Positions 19,301 to 27,114 of a stretch of 64,000 nucleotides of DNA are shown piece by piece. Numbering within the stretch: the first letter of the stretch is position 1; each line of letters opens with the position of its first letter. Source of the stretch: Echinarachnius parma (taxonomy: Eukaryota > Echinodermata > Echinoidea > Clypeasteroida > Echinarachniidae). Under the pieces are notes generated by a model that had not been told where the DNA came from, made no database searches, and saw nothing but the letters and a program-made list of their open reading frames with translations. Where the stretch lies: NCBI GenBank assembly GCA_037951105.1, contig JBAMJV010004303.1:76339-140338 (forward strand), written 5' to 3'. The translations under genes and the position numbers were made by a program.

Positions 19301-21681
19301 CTTCAAGTCTATGAAAGCAACAGTTTGCTTGGGTTTCATTGCCCTTTAAGTATGACACTTTAACTACATGAATGGTTTGTCATCGTCAAATATAAGTTCT
19401 GAGTCAAGCTTACAAATGAAACCTACGATAATGTGCTATGTGTTATTCAAAATGAGTGTTGATATCACCGCAGGGAATGGGTAGCCTTGTGCGCCTTATG
19501 CAGCAACTCAACTGTTAGTCAATATTGATAAAACTATAAAACATACATAAAATAAATACGTATTTAGACGAAAGTAACTATAGTTAACATCCCATGGAGT
19601 CGAGATACATATATTGATCATGTTTACTCTATTTGGTTGGTTTATATGGTATTATGTAATATACAGGAAAGGAGCAGCAAAGGAAGCCGCAGAACTTCGT
19701 CTGCGTACGCCATCTGCCCGTGGCAACGAGTACATGAATTCAGCCTACTCATCTGAACTTCTTCTTCTACTTCTACTTGGGTACTCGACAGGGTCCATCA
19801 GTCAGGACGTAGAGTCGAGGGGAACCGGTGAGGTGTCCCATTAATTGCCGATTGAGGCAACTGCTCCCGCAAAGGCTCCTAGTGATGTAGAAGCCAAGAT
19901 ATTATTGGGGAGCGCATTCCATGCTGTTACAGTTTGTGGGAAGTAGGAGTTCTGGTAAAGCTGAGTTCGAGTATGTATATGCTTGAGCTTATTTGGGTGG
20001 TATTGTCTGGTGATGCTTGGGGCCATTGGTGTGAGGAGTTGGTCAGGTGTAATTGCTACCATGCCATTCTGAATTTTGTAGAGGAGGCTAAGGCAGGAGA
20101 TGTGTCTGCGTCTTTCCAGTGTAGTCCATTGAAGTTGTTGAATCATAGCAGACACACTCTCAGAATGGCGGTATTGTTGAAGAACGAATCTTGCTGCTCG
20201 CCTCTGTACAGCTTCAATCTTTGAGATGCTCTTCTTTGTAGATGGATTCCAGACTGTTGCACAATATTCCAAGCGAGGTCTAACCAGGGAGAAGAAGGCT
20301 TGTTGTCGGATCTTCTGGGAAGAGCGTCGTAGATTCCTATTAATAAGCCCGAGCATTTGGTTGGATTTCGATGCAATTCCATCAATGTGTTTTTGCCAGG
20401 ATAGGTTGTGAGAAAAAGTAAGACCCAGGTATTTGTAGTTTTGAACTGCTGTAAGTTGAGTATTGCCCAGTAGGTAATTGCCTTCAATGTTGTTTCGGCG
20501 GAGTGAGAACCGTAGAAGATGACATTTCTCTGTGTTGAATTTCATCTGCCAGGTAAGAGACCATTGATGAAGGCGGTCAAGGTCCCGCTGAAGCGCATGG
20601 TGGTCCGAGATGTCATGAATAGGACAACCAACAACCAGACGTGGTCAAAGTGCCTGGAGGAAACCCCATAATGAATGACGACAGTGGTGGATATGCTGAT
20701 GTTCTGAAGCCACCAGGTGGAGATGAAGAATACAGTTACGCCTACACGGAGACGAAAGGCCACCAGGGAAGGAACAAAACAGGTGTCGTTAGTAGTGACA
20801 GCGCGTTGAACGACCACTCCTATCAGTCGGTTAAACCCAAAGGAGATGCCATTAAAGGGAATACAAACCCCCATAATAATGATCCTGATTACTTCGTCCT
20901 GGAACCTCCGTCCAGATCTCACTATCAAGAACAGCGACCAGTGAAGCCACCTGCTTCTTCCGGGGATGATACCTACCATCATCTCAACCACGACGGGACC
21001 TCACCAATGGCGCAACCCGAGGACGGATATGGAGTAGTATCAGCAGCATCACAGGGCGAGCATGGCGAAGAGACCTACAATACACTGGACCACGGCGGAG
21101 TCGAGCTGGATGTCAACAAGGCAAAGAAACCCCAAGCCAGGTTCAGGAAGGGGGTGAACAATGAAGTGGACAGTGAGTACAACACCCTCGGGCTCGTTGA
21201 CGACGTGAATCAACGATCTCCCCCAACCCCTGACATCGGCACATATGGTGTGCTCGACGAGAATCCTGCAACTGCGACCGGCGAATCTAACGATGCATAC
21301 GATGTTCTGCACCAGTCTTCAAAGACAACGCCTGAAAAGGCCAAGCGTCAGGCATCACGAAATGACGATGCCGTCGTTGATGACTACAATTTCCTTCACT
21401 CCGGGAGGGAAGTGGGAGATTACCACCAGTATCAAGACCTCGCAGCAAAGGACCGCCCTGTCCAGTCCTCTCAACACGGAGCCCTGGACGATGAGGATTA
21501 CAACGTCCTTCACTCTGGTAAGGAGGTCAGTGACTACCATCTGTACCAGGCGACAGAACCACCCAAAGACAGCGACGACGTGTACTATTCGGCCATCAAA
21601 GACCAGAATCCGAAAGGCAACGGACCTACCCAACACGAACCAATTTACAGCGACGAAGTTTATTCCGACTTCAATCAGTAA
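6381..21681 (+). CDS. Putative MAM-like single-pass receptor with tyrosine-motif tail (5' end outside window)
   Basis: Exons: 6381-6464, 12004-12236, 16156-16258, 17807-17875 (or -17959), 18347-18440, 19667-~19756, ~20639-21681. Junction phases agree (1, 0, 1, 1, 2), apart from the last gap. The ectodomain reads as a MAM-like fold: FSCDL...CGITQEPNDQGNWAR at its start, MTFDYRADSNGHLEVSVCED in the middle and PSIGVDNINVYE at its end. Then come a Ser/Thr-rich stalk (likely O-glycosylated), a ~23-residue hydrophobic helix of Val/Ile/Ala, a basic stop-transfer RRRK and a long cytosolic tail with 13 Y-x-x-[LIV] motifs. The design suggests tyrosine phosphorylation and SH2-protein recruitment in adhesion or immune-type signalling; this is inference. 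The signal peptide exon is not in the window. Confidence 0.7.
6574..6780 (-). mobile_element. Retrotransposon 3' end with (ATTTC)n tail
   Basis: A run of AAATG units at 6574-6640 is followed by GATTTATTGTCAATAATAATC and AT-rich sequence, like the 3' UTR and tail of CR1/L2-type elements read on the - strand. There is no coding remnant, and a poly-G tract follows at ~6790. Confidence 0.45.
7170..7270. mobile_element. 101-bp foldback MITE with 9-bp target-site duplication
   Basis: Flanked by exact direct repeats GCTGAACAC (7161-7169 and 7271-7279). Termini GGGCGTCGAT and ATCGACGCCC are inverted, with inner complementary runs ACCCATTGATCAGGGGGG and CCCCCCTGATGAATGGGT. A 9-bp TSD fits Mutator-like elements. 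Confidence 0.75.
8296..8439. repeat. 144-bp near-perfect palindrome
   Basis: Arms 8296-8364 and 8371-8439 are inverse complements with only a few mismatches around a 6-nt GTATGT centre. They include CGCACGCACGCGGACATTCT and its complement. It should form a stable cruciform or RNA hairpin. Confidence 0.85.
8449..8718 (-). CDS. Unrecognised 89-codon ORF inside the inserted element
   Basis: Starts ATG at 8718 and reads MFVLVEWRSIRDVYERKYHV...RNLFAACNFVKRPLFRYFE. The composition looks protein-like rather than repeat-derived, and no stop interrupts it. I do not recognise a family. It begins ~280 nt from the edge of the insertion and ends 10 nt from the palindrome. It could be a remnant of a transposon gene or a captured host exon. 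Confidence 0.3.
   Translation of the reverse strand: MFVLVEWRSIRDVYERKYHVTRLTATDFKVPLFDVLGYSVRNLFAACNFVKRPLFRYFEAHLFDRSNTNREFTSRDYGGVELEFADYPL
9589..10093. mobile_element. Foldback element with poly-G/poly-C termini and internal minisatellite
   Basis: The left end is a G-tract (~23) then TCTGTCCTCAT...GGGGTATCAT; the right end is ATGATACCCC...ATGAGGACAGA then a C-tract. Inside, a ~30-bp unit with ACCCTAAGCAAGTA or CCCTAAACGAGTA recurs about ten times (9670-9950). Confidence 0.7.
10107..10315. repeat. (CA)n microsatellite
   Basis: About 200 bp of CA repeats with occasional CG and CCC interruptions. It generates spurious His/Thr and Cys/Val ORFs on both strands. Confidence 0.95.
10593..11368. 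mobile_element. TTAA-flanked element with four copies of an E-box palindrome
   Basis: Termini TTAAGGGCCATTCTT (10593) and AAGAATGGCCCTTAA (11368) are exact inverted repeats with TTAA at each edge. The motif GTCACGTGTGTGAC occurs at 10609, 10788, 10985 and 11010. Its CACGTG core is the bHLH E-box. No ORF of note. Confidence 0.75.
12004..12236 (+). CDS. Receptor exon: middle of MAM-like domain
   Basis: 77 codons plus two bases (phase 1 in, 0 out). Contains AEVKCYLPDF, MTFDYRADSNGHLEVSVCED and ENWMNEEIDIRC, a beta-strand pattern with three Cys fitting the central sheet of a MAM domain. Acceptor TTCTCATAG|GG after a T-rich tract, donor AAG|GTAACT. The preceding intron (6465-12003) is 5.5 kb of nested mobile elements. 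Confidence 0.65.
12617..12661. repeat. 45-bp perfect palindrome
   Basis: 22-nt arms around a single A at 12639. One arm includes TCATCGTGTGAATACGGCTA. The outer sequence (ATAGCCGTATTC...AGCCAATTCTTAAGAATTGC) recurs near 13.70 and 14.27 kb, so this marks the edge of a repeat family. Confidence 0.85.
12686..13248. mobile_element. TTAA MITE family A, complete copy
   Basis: Begins TTAAAGGGATAGTTGAG and ends CTCAACTTTCCCTTTAA. The flanks AATTC|TTAA and TTAA|GAATT show insertion into the centre of an ATTCTTAAGAAT palindrome, leaving a clean TTAA duplication. Confidence 0.8.
13250..14300. repeat. Repeat family E: AACCACAAGATAACC arrays
   Basis: Clusters of AACCACAAGATAACCAC at 13565-13710 and 14155-14280, with AATTCTTAAGAATTGC motifs and conserved ends GCTTTTATCGTCTGAAT(G/A)CGGC at ~13700 and ~14270 that are inverse to 12.64 kb. 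The intervening DNA (13720-14150) is ordinary. No gene was seen. Confidence 0.6.
14490..15632 (-). pseudogene. Penelope-like element 3' (GIY-YIG) relic, split by a hAT-like insertion
   Basis: If 14607-15561 is removed, the - strand reads PVAQHFNSAAHSCIADFE, then GFRSDDERKRKEENMIFRLG and CIQPHGLN. This pattern (HFN..H..., ER...E...I..L.., GLN) is typical of the end of the GIY-YIG endonuclease of Penelope-like elements. The 5' part is missing. A C-rich/G-rich tract precedes it at 14395-14430. Confidence 0.65.
14607..15553. mobile_element. Non-autonomous hAT-like element with 8-bp TSD
   Basis: TIRs CAGGGTTGCCA and TGGCAACCCTG, flanked by exact direct repeats GACCAGTC (14599-14606 and 15554-15561). 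The subterminal arms are rich in TTTGGCCGTGAA and its complement. 947 bp, with no transposase ORF. It contains a copy of repeat family F (~14855-15110). Confidence 0.85.
15655..16050. mobile_element. Foldback element centred on a 45-bp palindrome
   Basis: The centre, 15827-15871, is a perfect palindrome (22-nt arms, one central A) containing AAATCATATAATGACTTTT. Outer arms share CCAACCATCCAAATAAGA and its inverse TTATTTGGATGTTTGG. On the right, a ~68-bp unit with GGTGGGTGGGTGGGGTGAGC is tandemly duplicated (15918 and 15987). Confidence 0.65.
16156..16258 (+). CDS. Receptor exon: end of MAM-like domain and start of stalk
   Basis: Reads ISLTAVQDHASNAPSIGVDN then INVYEIFPPSTTTP. The I-G-V-D-N-I core matches the closing strand of MAM domains (IAIDDI-like), and the Thr/Pro run begins the stalk. 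Acceptor TTATTTCAG|ATA, donor CCAG|GTCAGT; phase 0 in, 1 out. Confidence 0.65.
16770..17775. mobile_element. TTAA MITE family A, two nested copies
   Basis: The left part begins GGGTAGTCCAATTTTGGTC. An inner copy in the opposite sense ends CTGTACTTCCCCTTTAA at 17438. The remaining right arm runs to CTGAACTACCCGTTTAA at 17775, 31 bp before the receptor stalk exon. Confidence 0.65.
17807..17875 (+). CDS. Receptor exon: Ser/Thr-rich stalk, with alternative longer form to 17959
   Basis: Reads ALTTTMSTTKLTTTDMLEST then STSS. The donor A|GTAAGT at 17876 is near consensus. A second donor G|GTAAAG at 17960 lies 84 nt downstream in the same phase and frame; using it adds 28 more Ser/Thr/Pro-rich residues, so two stalk lengths are possible. 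The acceptor CCCACAG|CA follows directly after a TTAA-flanked MITE ending at 17775. Confidence 0.62.
18347..18440 (+). CDS. Receptor exon: transmembrane helix
   Basis: Encodes QSTTIISVSVVVVIVLVIAV followed by IAVSIVILRRR. An uninterrupted ~23-residue hydrophobic segment followed by basic residues marks a type I single-pass membrane protein. Acceptor GCTGCAG|GT, donor CGCAG|GTAATT; phase 1 in, 2 out. Confidence 0.72.
18778..19349. mobile_element. TTAA foldback MITE family B
   Basis: Termini TTAAAGGACAATGAAACC and GGGTTTCATTGCCCTTTAA. Arms of ~130 bp are inverse complements (for example AGATTAGGAGGAATGATCTC versus its complement near 19280), with a second inner pair around GGCAACGCACTCTG. A related copy lies at 55681. 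Confidence 0.8.
19667..19756 (+). CDS. Receptor exon: membrane-proximal cytoplasmic segment
   Basis: Reads KGAAKEAAELRLRTPSARGN then EYMNSAYS. EYMNS fits a Grb2-type SH2 site (Y-x-N). Acceptor ATATACAG|G, phase 2. Host-like sequence stops near 19756, where an antisense retroelement 3' tail (GAA/GTA repeats on the - strand) begins. The frame stays open through that tail to 19844, so the exon may use a donor inside the element (ACCG|GTGAGG at 19828, phase 1). Confidence 0.6.
   Translation, partial: ERSSKGSRRTSSAYAICPWQRVHEFSLLI
19757..20638 (-). mobile_element. 5'-truncated non-LTR retrotransposon (RT C-terminal region) inside receptor tail
   Basis: A 234-codon - strand ORF (20545-19841) reads as the thumb and C-terminal region of a non-LTR reverse transcriptase: NYKYLGLTFSHNLSWQKHID, RRNLRRSSQKIRQQAFFSLV, YCATVWNPSTKK and a WNALP-type end. 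Upstream codons (DLDRLHQWSLTWQMKF) extend it to ~20638. The 3' tail is a GAA/GTA-rich microsatellite near 19757-19777. Catalytic residues are absent. It lies antisense to the receptor and exactly between two tail-coding segments. No target-site duplication was found. Confidence 0.8.
20639..21681 (+). CDS. Receptor last exon: tyrosine-rich cytoplasmic tail
   Basis: About 347 codons ending TAA at 21679-21681. It contains 13 Y-x-x-[LIV] motifs: YADV, YQSV, YFVL, YHHL, YGVV, two YNTL, YGVL, YDVL, YNFL, YQDL, YNVL and YSAI, mostly preceded by Asp/Glu/Thr. SEYNTL and VYYSAI also meet the ITIM consensus. Two tandem modules, DDYNFLHSGREVGDYHQYQ and EDYNVLHSGKEVSDYHLYQ, indicate internal duplication. 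Pro-rich stretches lie between motifs. Base composition is clearly more GC-rich than the surrounding DNA. A possible acceptor CAACCAG|AC at 20637-20638 has the right phase but a poor pyrimidine tract. Confidence 0.75.
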
Positions 21682-21719
21682 ATGATGCCGTCACCGGAAT
21701 CAAATGATTTGACTACAGC

Positions 21720-22165
21720 AATGGCGTACCCAGGATTTGTTCAAGGGGGGGGGGGGGGGGGGGGTGGGGTTATTTCGTCAGAAAATTTTCGGGGGGGGGG
21801 GGGGTAGTCGTAGAAAATTTTCGATGCCGAGACCAAGTACCTTCAACATTTTTGAAACCGAGACCAGGTCCGGTCCAAAATGTTTAGGCCGAGACCAGGT
21901 CCGGTCCAAAATGTTTAGGCCGAGACCACGACCCATTGGTTGAGGATCATGTAAGCGGGGGGGGGGGGGGTAGTCGTAGAAAATTTTAGAAGCCGAGACA
22001 GGGAATTTTCGAGGCCGAGACCATCGATAATGACGTTCAAGACCACTAAAATGTAGTCTCGAGACCAGTAAAAAGAGGGGGGGGGGTTCAAACCCCCCAA
22101 AACAGGGGGGGGGGGGGGGTGAACCCCCCAACCTTCCCCCCCCCCCCCCCCGGGTACGCCTATGG
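21720..22165. mobile_element. G-tract-rich foldback element in receptor 3' UTR
   Basis: Edges TGGCGTACCCAGG and CCGGGTACGCCTA are inverted. The interior alternates long G or C tracts with repeats of CCGAGACCAGGTCCGGTCC and GTAGTCGTAGAAAATTTT. It starts ~40 bp after the receptor stop codon. Confidence 0.6.
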
Positions 22166-22981
22166 ACTACAGTATGGTTATAATTAACTCTGACGATGTT
22201 CATGGGACTTTCGACACTGATGCTTTGCAGGTAAACTCTTCAAAAGGGACGCTGGCGCTCCAATACAAAATAACTTTATCAGTATCATGTCCTTATTTGG
22301 GTAAATTCTGTTCTCATATTTCCAAGTCAACTAAATTGTTTTTTTGCATTTTGTTGTTGATGTTTTTATACAAAAAAACTCCATCTGCCCAATGGAACCG
22401 GATTAACACAATGTCAATTGAACCTTGCTTATTTGATCGGGCGTTTGGTGTACACTGTACATGCATTAAAACAAAATGTAGCATTGCACGTTCCAAAGTA
22501 GAATAATTTGGCTTTACGCCCATATTAATATAACTGTACATTCTGTTCCATTTCATATTTTATATTAACGAGAAACACGGTATTCAACATTATAATCTAT
22601 CTACCTATCAGCCTATATAGTTTATCTAGACGTTGGACAAATCCCTCCTCATGACATTTTCATTCTCGCATGATGTATGATGTTAGTTCATCTCTCCATC
22701 TTTTCTTTTGCCTTCCTCTTCTTCTCTTTCTATTCCTTGTTTGCCATTCTGTTTAGCGATATATCCATCTATTGTCCTAATTGACATTATATATTACAAA
22801 ATGGTCACAGGAAGCTGACTTCTAGTCAGGGATGCCATCAAGAAACAAACAAGTTCATGATGACCATTTTGTTCAGAAGATTTCTAAACCCCTCCCAAAA
22901 TTCCACAATTCAATTTTGTGTTAGCGTTCATGCGTGTCTTGTAACTTTATTATAATAAGTGAATTTCTTTAAAGGCCTGTA

Positions 22982-23159
22982 CGGTGAAACCTCATTTTAA
23001 CAAGCACATTGGGTCCATTGGATTAGCACGGTATATCAGATCTTATATCCCGTTGTATTCGGGCTGAAAAACAATATACATAGAACCTGGACTAGTGAAA
23101 TTACCTTGCTATATCAGGTACTTCTTTATAACAGATCTCGTTATAAAGAGGTTCCACTG
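22982..23159. mobile_element. Small Tc1/pogo-like MITE
   Basis: Flanked by TA on both sides. TIRs CGGTGAAACCTC and GAGGTTCCACTG, with a TTATAACGAG-type inner sequence. 178 bp. A relative with ends ACAGTCAAACCTGT and ACAGCTTTGACTGT lies at 38834-39026. Confidence 0.55.
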
Positions 23160-24224
23160 TATATACCCCTTCATAATGATGCCCCCATTTGTAATGATTA
23201 TGTAACCATGGATTGTGTATTACACCTGAATATGGGGCCACGTCAAGATTGTAATGTTGCATTGGTATTGTATGACCACCCCATACATTCATAACACAAC
23301 TTATCCTTCAAACAATTGGATAATTCACATCGACAATAAAATTGCATTTTCCATCAGTTCACTTTTGACTTGCCTCCATATTCAGGTCTTCTGTGCAAAA
23401 TCACGAATGGGGCATCAATGTCAGTGGAATAAAAAAGGCTTCAATATTATCAAATTGAATTGGGATCATTCAATGACACGATACATATCAATGCTCAAAA
23501 TAGGAATTGCAAAACTTTCTTGAGAGGTAACTTGAGCATTAAATTATATGTAAATTGTATGTACTTGTGACCCTCGATTGAAAAAAACACCCCTGGTTCA
23601 GACTTCTTAATACTGTAATATGCATGACTGTATATATTATCTATGCTTAACATTTTCATAATAAACAAGACGGGTTAAATGGGTATGTATACATGTATAA
23701 GGTAAAACTGCATATAGACTGTCGTATGTATGTTTTGTTGATCTATTGATTTGTATGATGTATAACATCAAAATTGTGTCCATTATATTATTCTTGCAGC
23801 AATTGTTTGTATAATTGCAGACTATTATTTAGCTGGTATACACATTATGCCAATAATTTTCTATATATTCAATTGTATAAAATTATTTTTTTCCAAACTA
23901 TATAGCAGTGCTAGAATTATGTTTGATTTAAATTTTGTTTGATATCTTTTCATATTTATCACACATGTATTGATATTTGGCAGTACTACTGAATCATATG
24001 CGAAACAATGTTTATTGGCCACACACACATCTTATCGGAAGGTAACGATGTACACCTAGGTTATGTTTATTATAGTCAATGGGCTAAAAACTGTATCTAT
24101 CATGTCTATGGGCTAAATTCAGTTCATGGATTGCTAAAATGCGGTAACACAGCACATGACAAGAATTGGCAAAAAGTTTGGTGTTTACGGAACCAAAGGC
24201 CCTGTTGGTTCCGTAAGTTTGAGT

Positions 24225-24600
24225 GATTAATTGCATTGTTTTTTATCACACAACCCTTTGCAAAGTGTTGGATATCAATACTATCCAACAGCAGTCCAAA
24301 ACATAATTAAACTATTTTGTTCCCCCTTAGTGCCTCCTATAATTTACTCTGCATATGGGGGACAGTATGTGTAAATAAATACAACATTAATGACTAGTAT
24401 GATATTGGTGCAATTAATTGCATTGCTTATTGATTACACAACCCTTTGCAAAGTGTTGGACATCAATACTATACAAAAACAGTCCAAAACATAATAATTT
24501 AAATATTTTGTTCGCCCTATAGTGCCTCCTATACTTTATTCTGTATAATGGGGGACCGAATGTGTAAATAAATACAATAGTGACTAGTATGATATTGGTG
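24225..24600. repeat. Tandem duplication, ~185-bp unit
   Basis: Two adjacent copies share AATTGCATTG, ACACAACCCTTTGCAAAGTG, AGTGCCTCCTATA and TGACTAGTATGATATTGGTG. The same TTGCAAAGTGTTGG core appears at 45.2 and 63.3 kb as part of repeat family F. Confidence 0.75.
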
Positions 24601-26964
24601 TTTTCTTTACAAATAAATAATCAGATATGTATTAGTACATGAAGTGCACATGTGTTTTGTTATTCTACATGCTCTTTGAGATGATATTAATCATCATTAG
24701 AGGGAAATGAAACGCTGAAATGTGTGCGAGCTGTAACTTATAAGTGCAGAATTCGTGTCACTTCTAGTCATACATTTCCTCTTGGGTTTCATTTAAGTTA
24801 CATAGACTAGAAGTAACCAATGTGACAGGAATTATGCACTTATCAGTACATGTAACAGTAAGCAAAATACCAGCATTTAGCTTCCATGGTATTACTGTAT
24901 ACAACATGTTTGTCAGATGCAATATCATATATTTTCCAGTAAAATGTTTTTTAGACATCACATTCGTACAGATCATATCGTAAGAGTTGCAATTTGCAAG
25001 TCAGATCATGTGACTAAATGCGCAAATATGATTGCAACTCTTTCTGCAATGGGGCCCTTATTTAAGATCTAAGCTTACATTTTACAAAACATTTCAAGAA
25101 ATCAGGCACTGGGACTTATTACATGTGTACATTTAAGACAAGGGGGTGTGGGGTGGAGACATAATGTATGAGAACTGCAAAAAACTTACACAAATGTCAA
25201 CCTTTTCAAATATGAAAACATTGTTTTTATTTGAATCACGGACATGCATGAACAAAAATACCCTTGTTGTAGTGCACATTTACTTCATTAACTATTTCAC
25301 ACGAGAAAAACCCAATCAATGTGATCCATTAACTTTAACCAAATCACATGGAGCTTTCACAATTCTCTTGTACCTTATGGTTAAAATTACGATTAAAGAA
25401 GAATCCAAAAATGTGTCTAATCTTAGCATTGTCTTGTTTATTTAACCTTTATAATTAGCTGGTTAACATTATGCCATATCAATTACCCCCCCCCCCCCCC
25501 CAATGTGATACATACTACATTACCTGGAAACATCCAAATTGCAATTAACACAACATAGGCAATGGAATGGGGGTTCTTAACTAGAAGGTTTCTGGTGCAG
25601 TCAGGTAAGCTTTCTTCTATAAGTCTGCTTTCTAATCTCTATGAAATATATTTAGTTTAAGAATATTTTTTTAATATGAACCGTATGTCTACAAGATGCT
25701 GCATTTCCTATAAAGTCAATATATGGTACACCTATTTTCTGTTATGAATGGGTTAACTATTAATCTGTTGACTATGGTTAACTTGTGTGAAGCTAAACAA
25801 TCTACACAAAGGCAATGCACAAATTAAAAGATGCCCAGTACATACATATAGGCTGGAATTCACAAAGGAGGTTTACATAAACCATGGTCTACATCTATGA
25901 AGTGCTGCTTGTAGACAATAAGTGAACAAAATTGCTAATTTCTCATGATATGACCGTGAGTGCTTGCTAACCAGCAAATTTCATCATCTGAGAAGACAGA
26001 CATTCATGTTTTGCCTGCAAGCAAAAGTGTGGCATCAACATGGTTAAGTAAGAAGTATAGGCCTACATTTCACCACTATTTTTTGTTTACTTCTTCCAGT
26101 ACTTTGTGTATAAAAAAAAGGAAACAATTCTAACATCCTAATTGTTATTTCAGTGGTGGAGAAATGTAGATTAAGTAAAATTCCATGACTTTCCATTGCC
26201 CAGTAGATCATAATTTAACATGTTCCCATGACTTACAAGACCTGGAAAACAAGTACACAATAACAACACAAGTCACATACATGTACTTGTTTATGATTGG
26301 AGCATAAATCATAACAGAAAAGCCTATCAAGCTTCGTATTCCACATAATCTTATATTATAGCCATATGTGACCTCTATCTCTGTGTATCAACCACTCCCC
26401 CCTCTTTGCAAGTTCTTCTGTGTGTAAAAATGTGCGGTTAAAACACATGACGTTCTTGTCTTATGATCAAAACAAAAATGTTGTGCCACAATGAAATTCA
26501 TAAAGCAAGAAGGTAGTGTTAAATCCTTTCTTTCAGTGAAAACAAAAACATTTATCCAAGCTCTTTGCAGCAGTTCTTGAACTTTTTATTCCGTACTAAC
26601 TTCTGGTTTGTCAAATGGGACATTATTCAAATAACGTTCAAACTACATAACAATATCTATGCCACCACGGCTGGGCATTTTGGTCCAAGCAAATTTTAGA
26701 AGTGATCAAAGCAATTTTCATTTACTGACATATTCAATAAAATCTTCACAAAGATTTTTAACCTTCCTTGTGGGCCCAGTCGAGCAAATAAACAAAAAAG
26801 ATTTTTCAAATCTCTACGTTTAAAATTCTATTACATTCAGTTGCCCATTCGGGCCAGTAGCATTTAGCATCAATTAATTTTGGTGACCTGAAGCTAATTT
26901 TTAGTGGCCTCAACCAGGAGGCCCTTGCTAATTTCTGGCACTGTTATATGGTATCTGTCAAGTT

Positions 26965-26970
26965 TTTATT
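26965..26970 (-). terminator. Candidate LARP7 polyadenylation signal
   Basis: AATAAA on the - strand, 79 nt after the LARP7 stop codon. A second AATAAA-like site lies near 26.58 kb. Which is used cannot be told from sequence alone. Confidence 0.45.
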
Positions 26971-27048
26971 AAAAAGTTCTGCAAATACACGTATCCATCC
27001 AGACGTCGAACTTGGCACATTGCTTTATACTCTGGCAAAGTTTGATTT

Positions 27049-27114
27049 CTATTCATCAAAGTGAATATGCGTCTTGGCCTTGGCTGCTTGCGCCCTCTCT
27101 GCCTTCTGTAAGAC
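27049..27114 (-). CDS. LARP7: LARP7 coding exon 9: C-terminus
   Basis: Encodes [20 protein letters not shown]-Glu-stop, matching the conserved C-terminal basic helix ending in a HIxF-type motif in LARP7 relatives. Acceptor CCTCAG|GTC, phase 0. The intron before it is 9.36 kb, much the longest in the gene, and is filled with nested elements. Confidence 0.88.
   Translation of the reverse strand, partial: VLQKAERAQAAKAKTHIHFDE

Larger units (their letters stand above)
22166..26940. other. Intergenic region between convergent genes
   Basis: Likely holds the receptor's 3' UTR (AATAAA near 23333 and 23660) and LARP7's 3' flank. No credible ORF. Recognised pieces are a small pogo-like MITE at 22982-23159, a tandem ~185-bp duplication at 24225-24600, a C-tract at 25489-25501, and a GCAAGTCAGATCATGTGAC motif at ~24990 that recurs near 61.71 kb. 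Confidence 0.5.

Noticed and set aside
21049-21685. ORFs overlapping the receptor tail in other frames
   Set aside because: Only the main frame carries the repeated tyrosine motifs and connects in phase to upstream exons.
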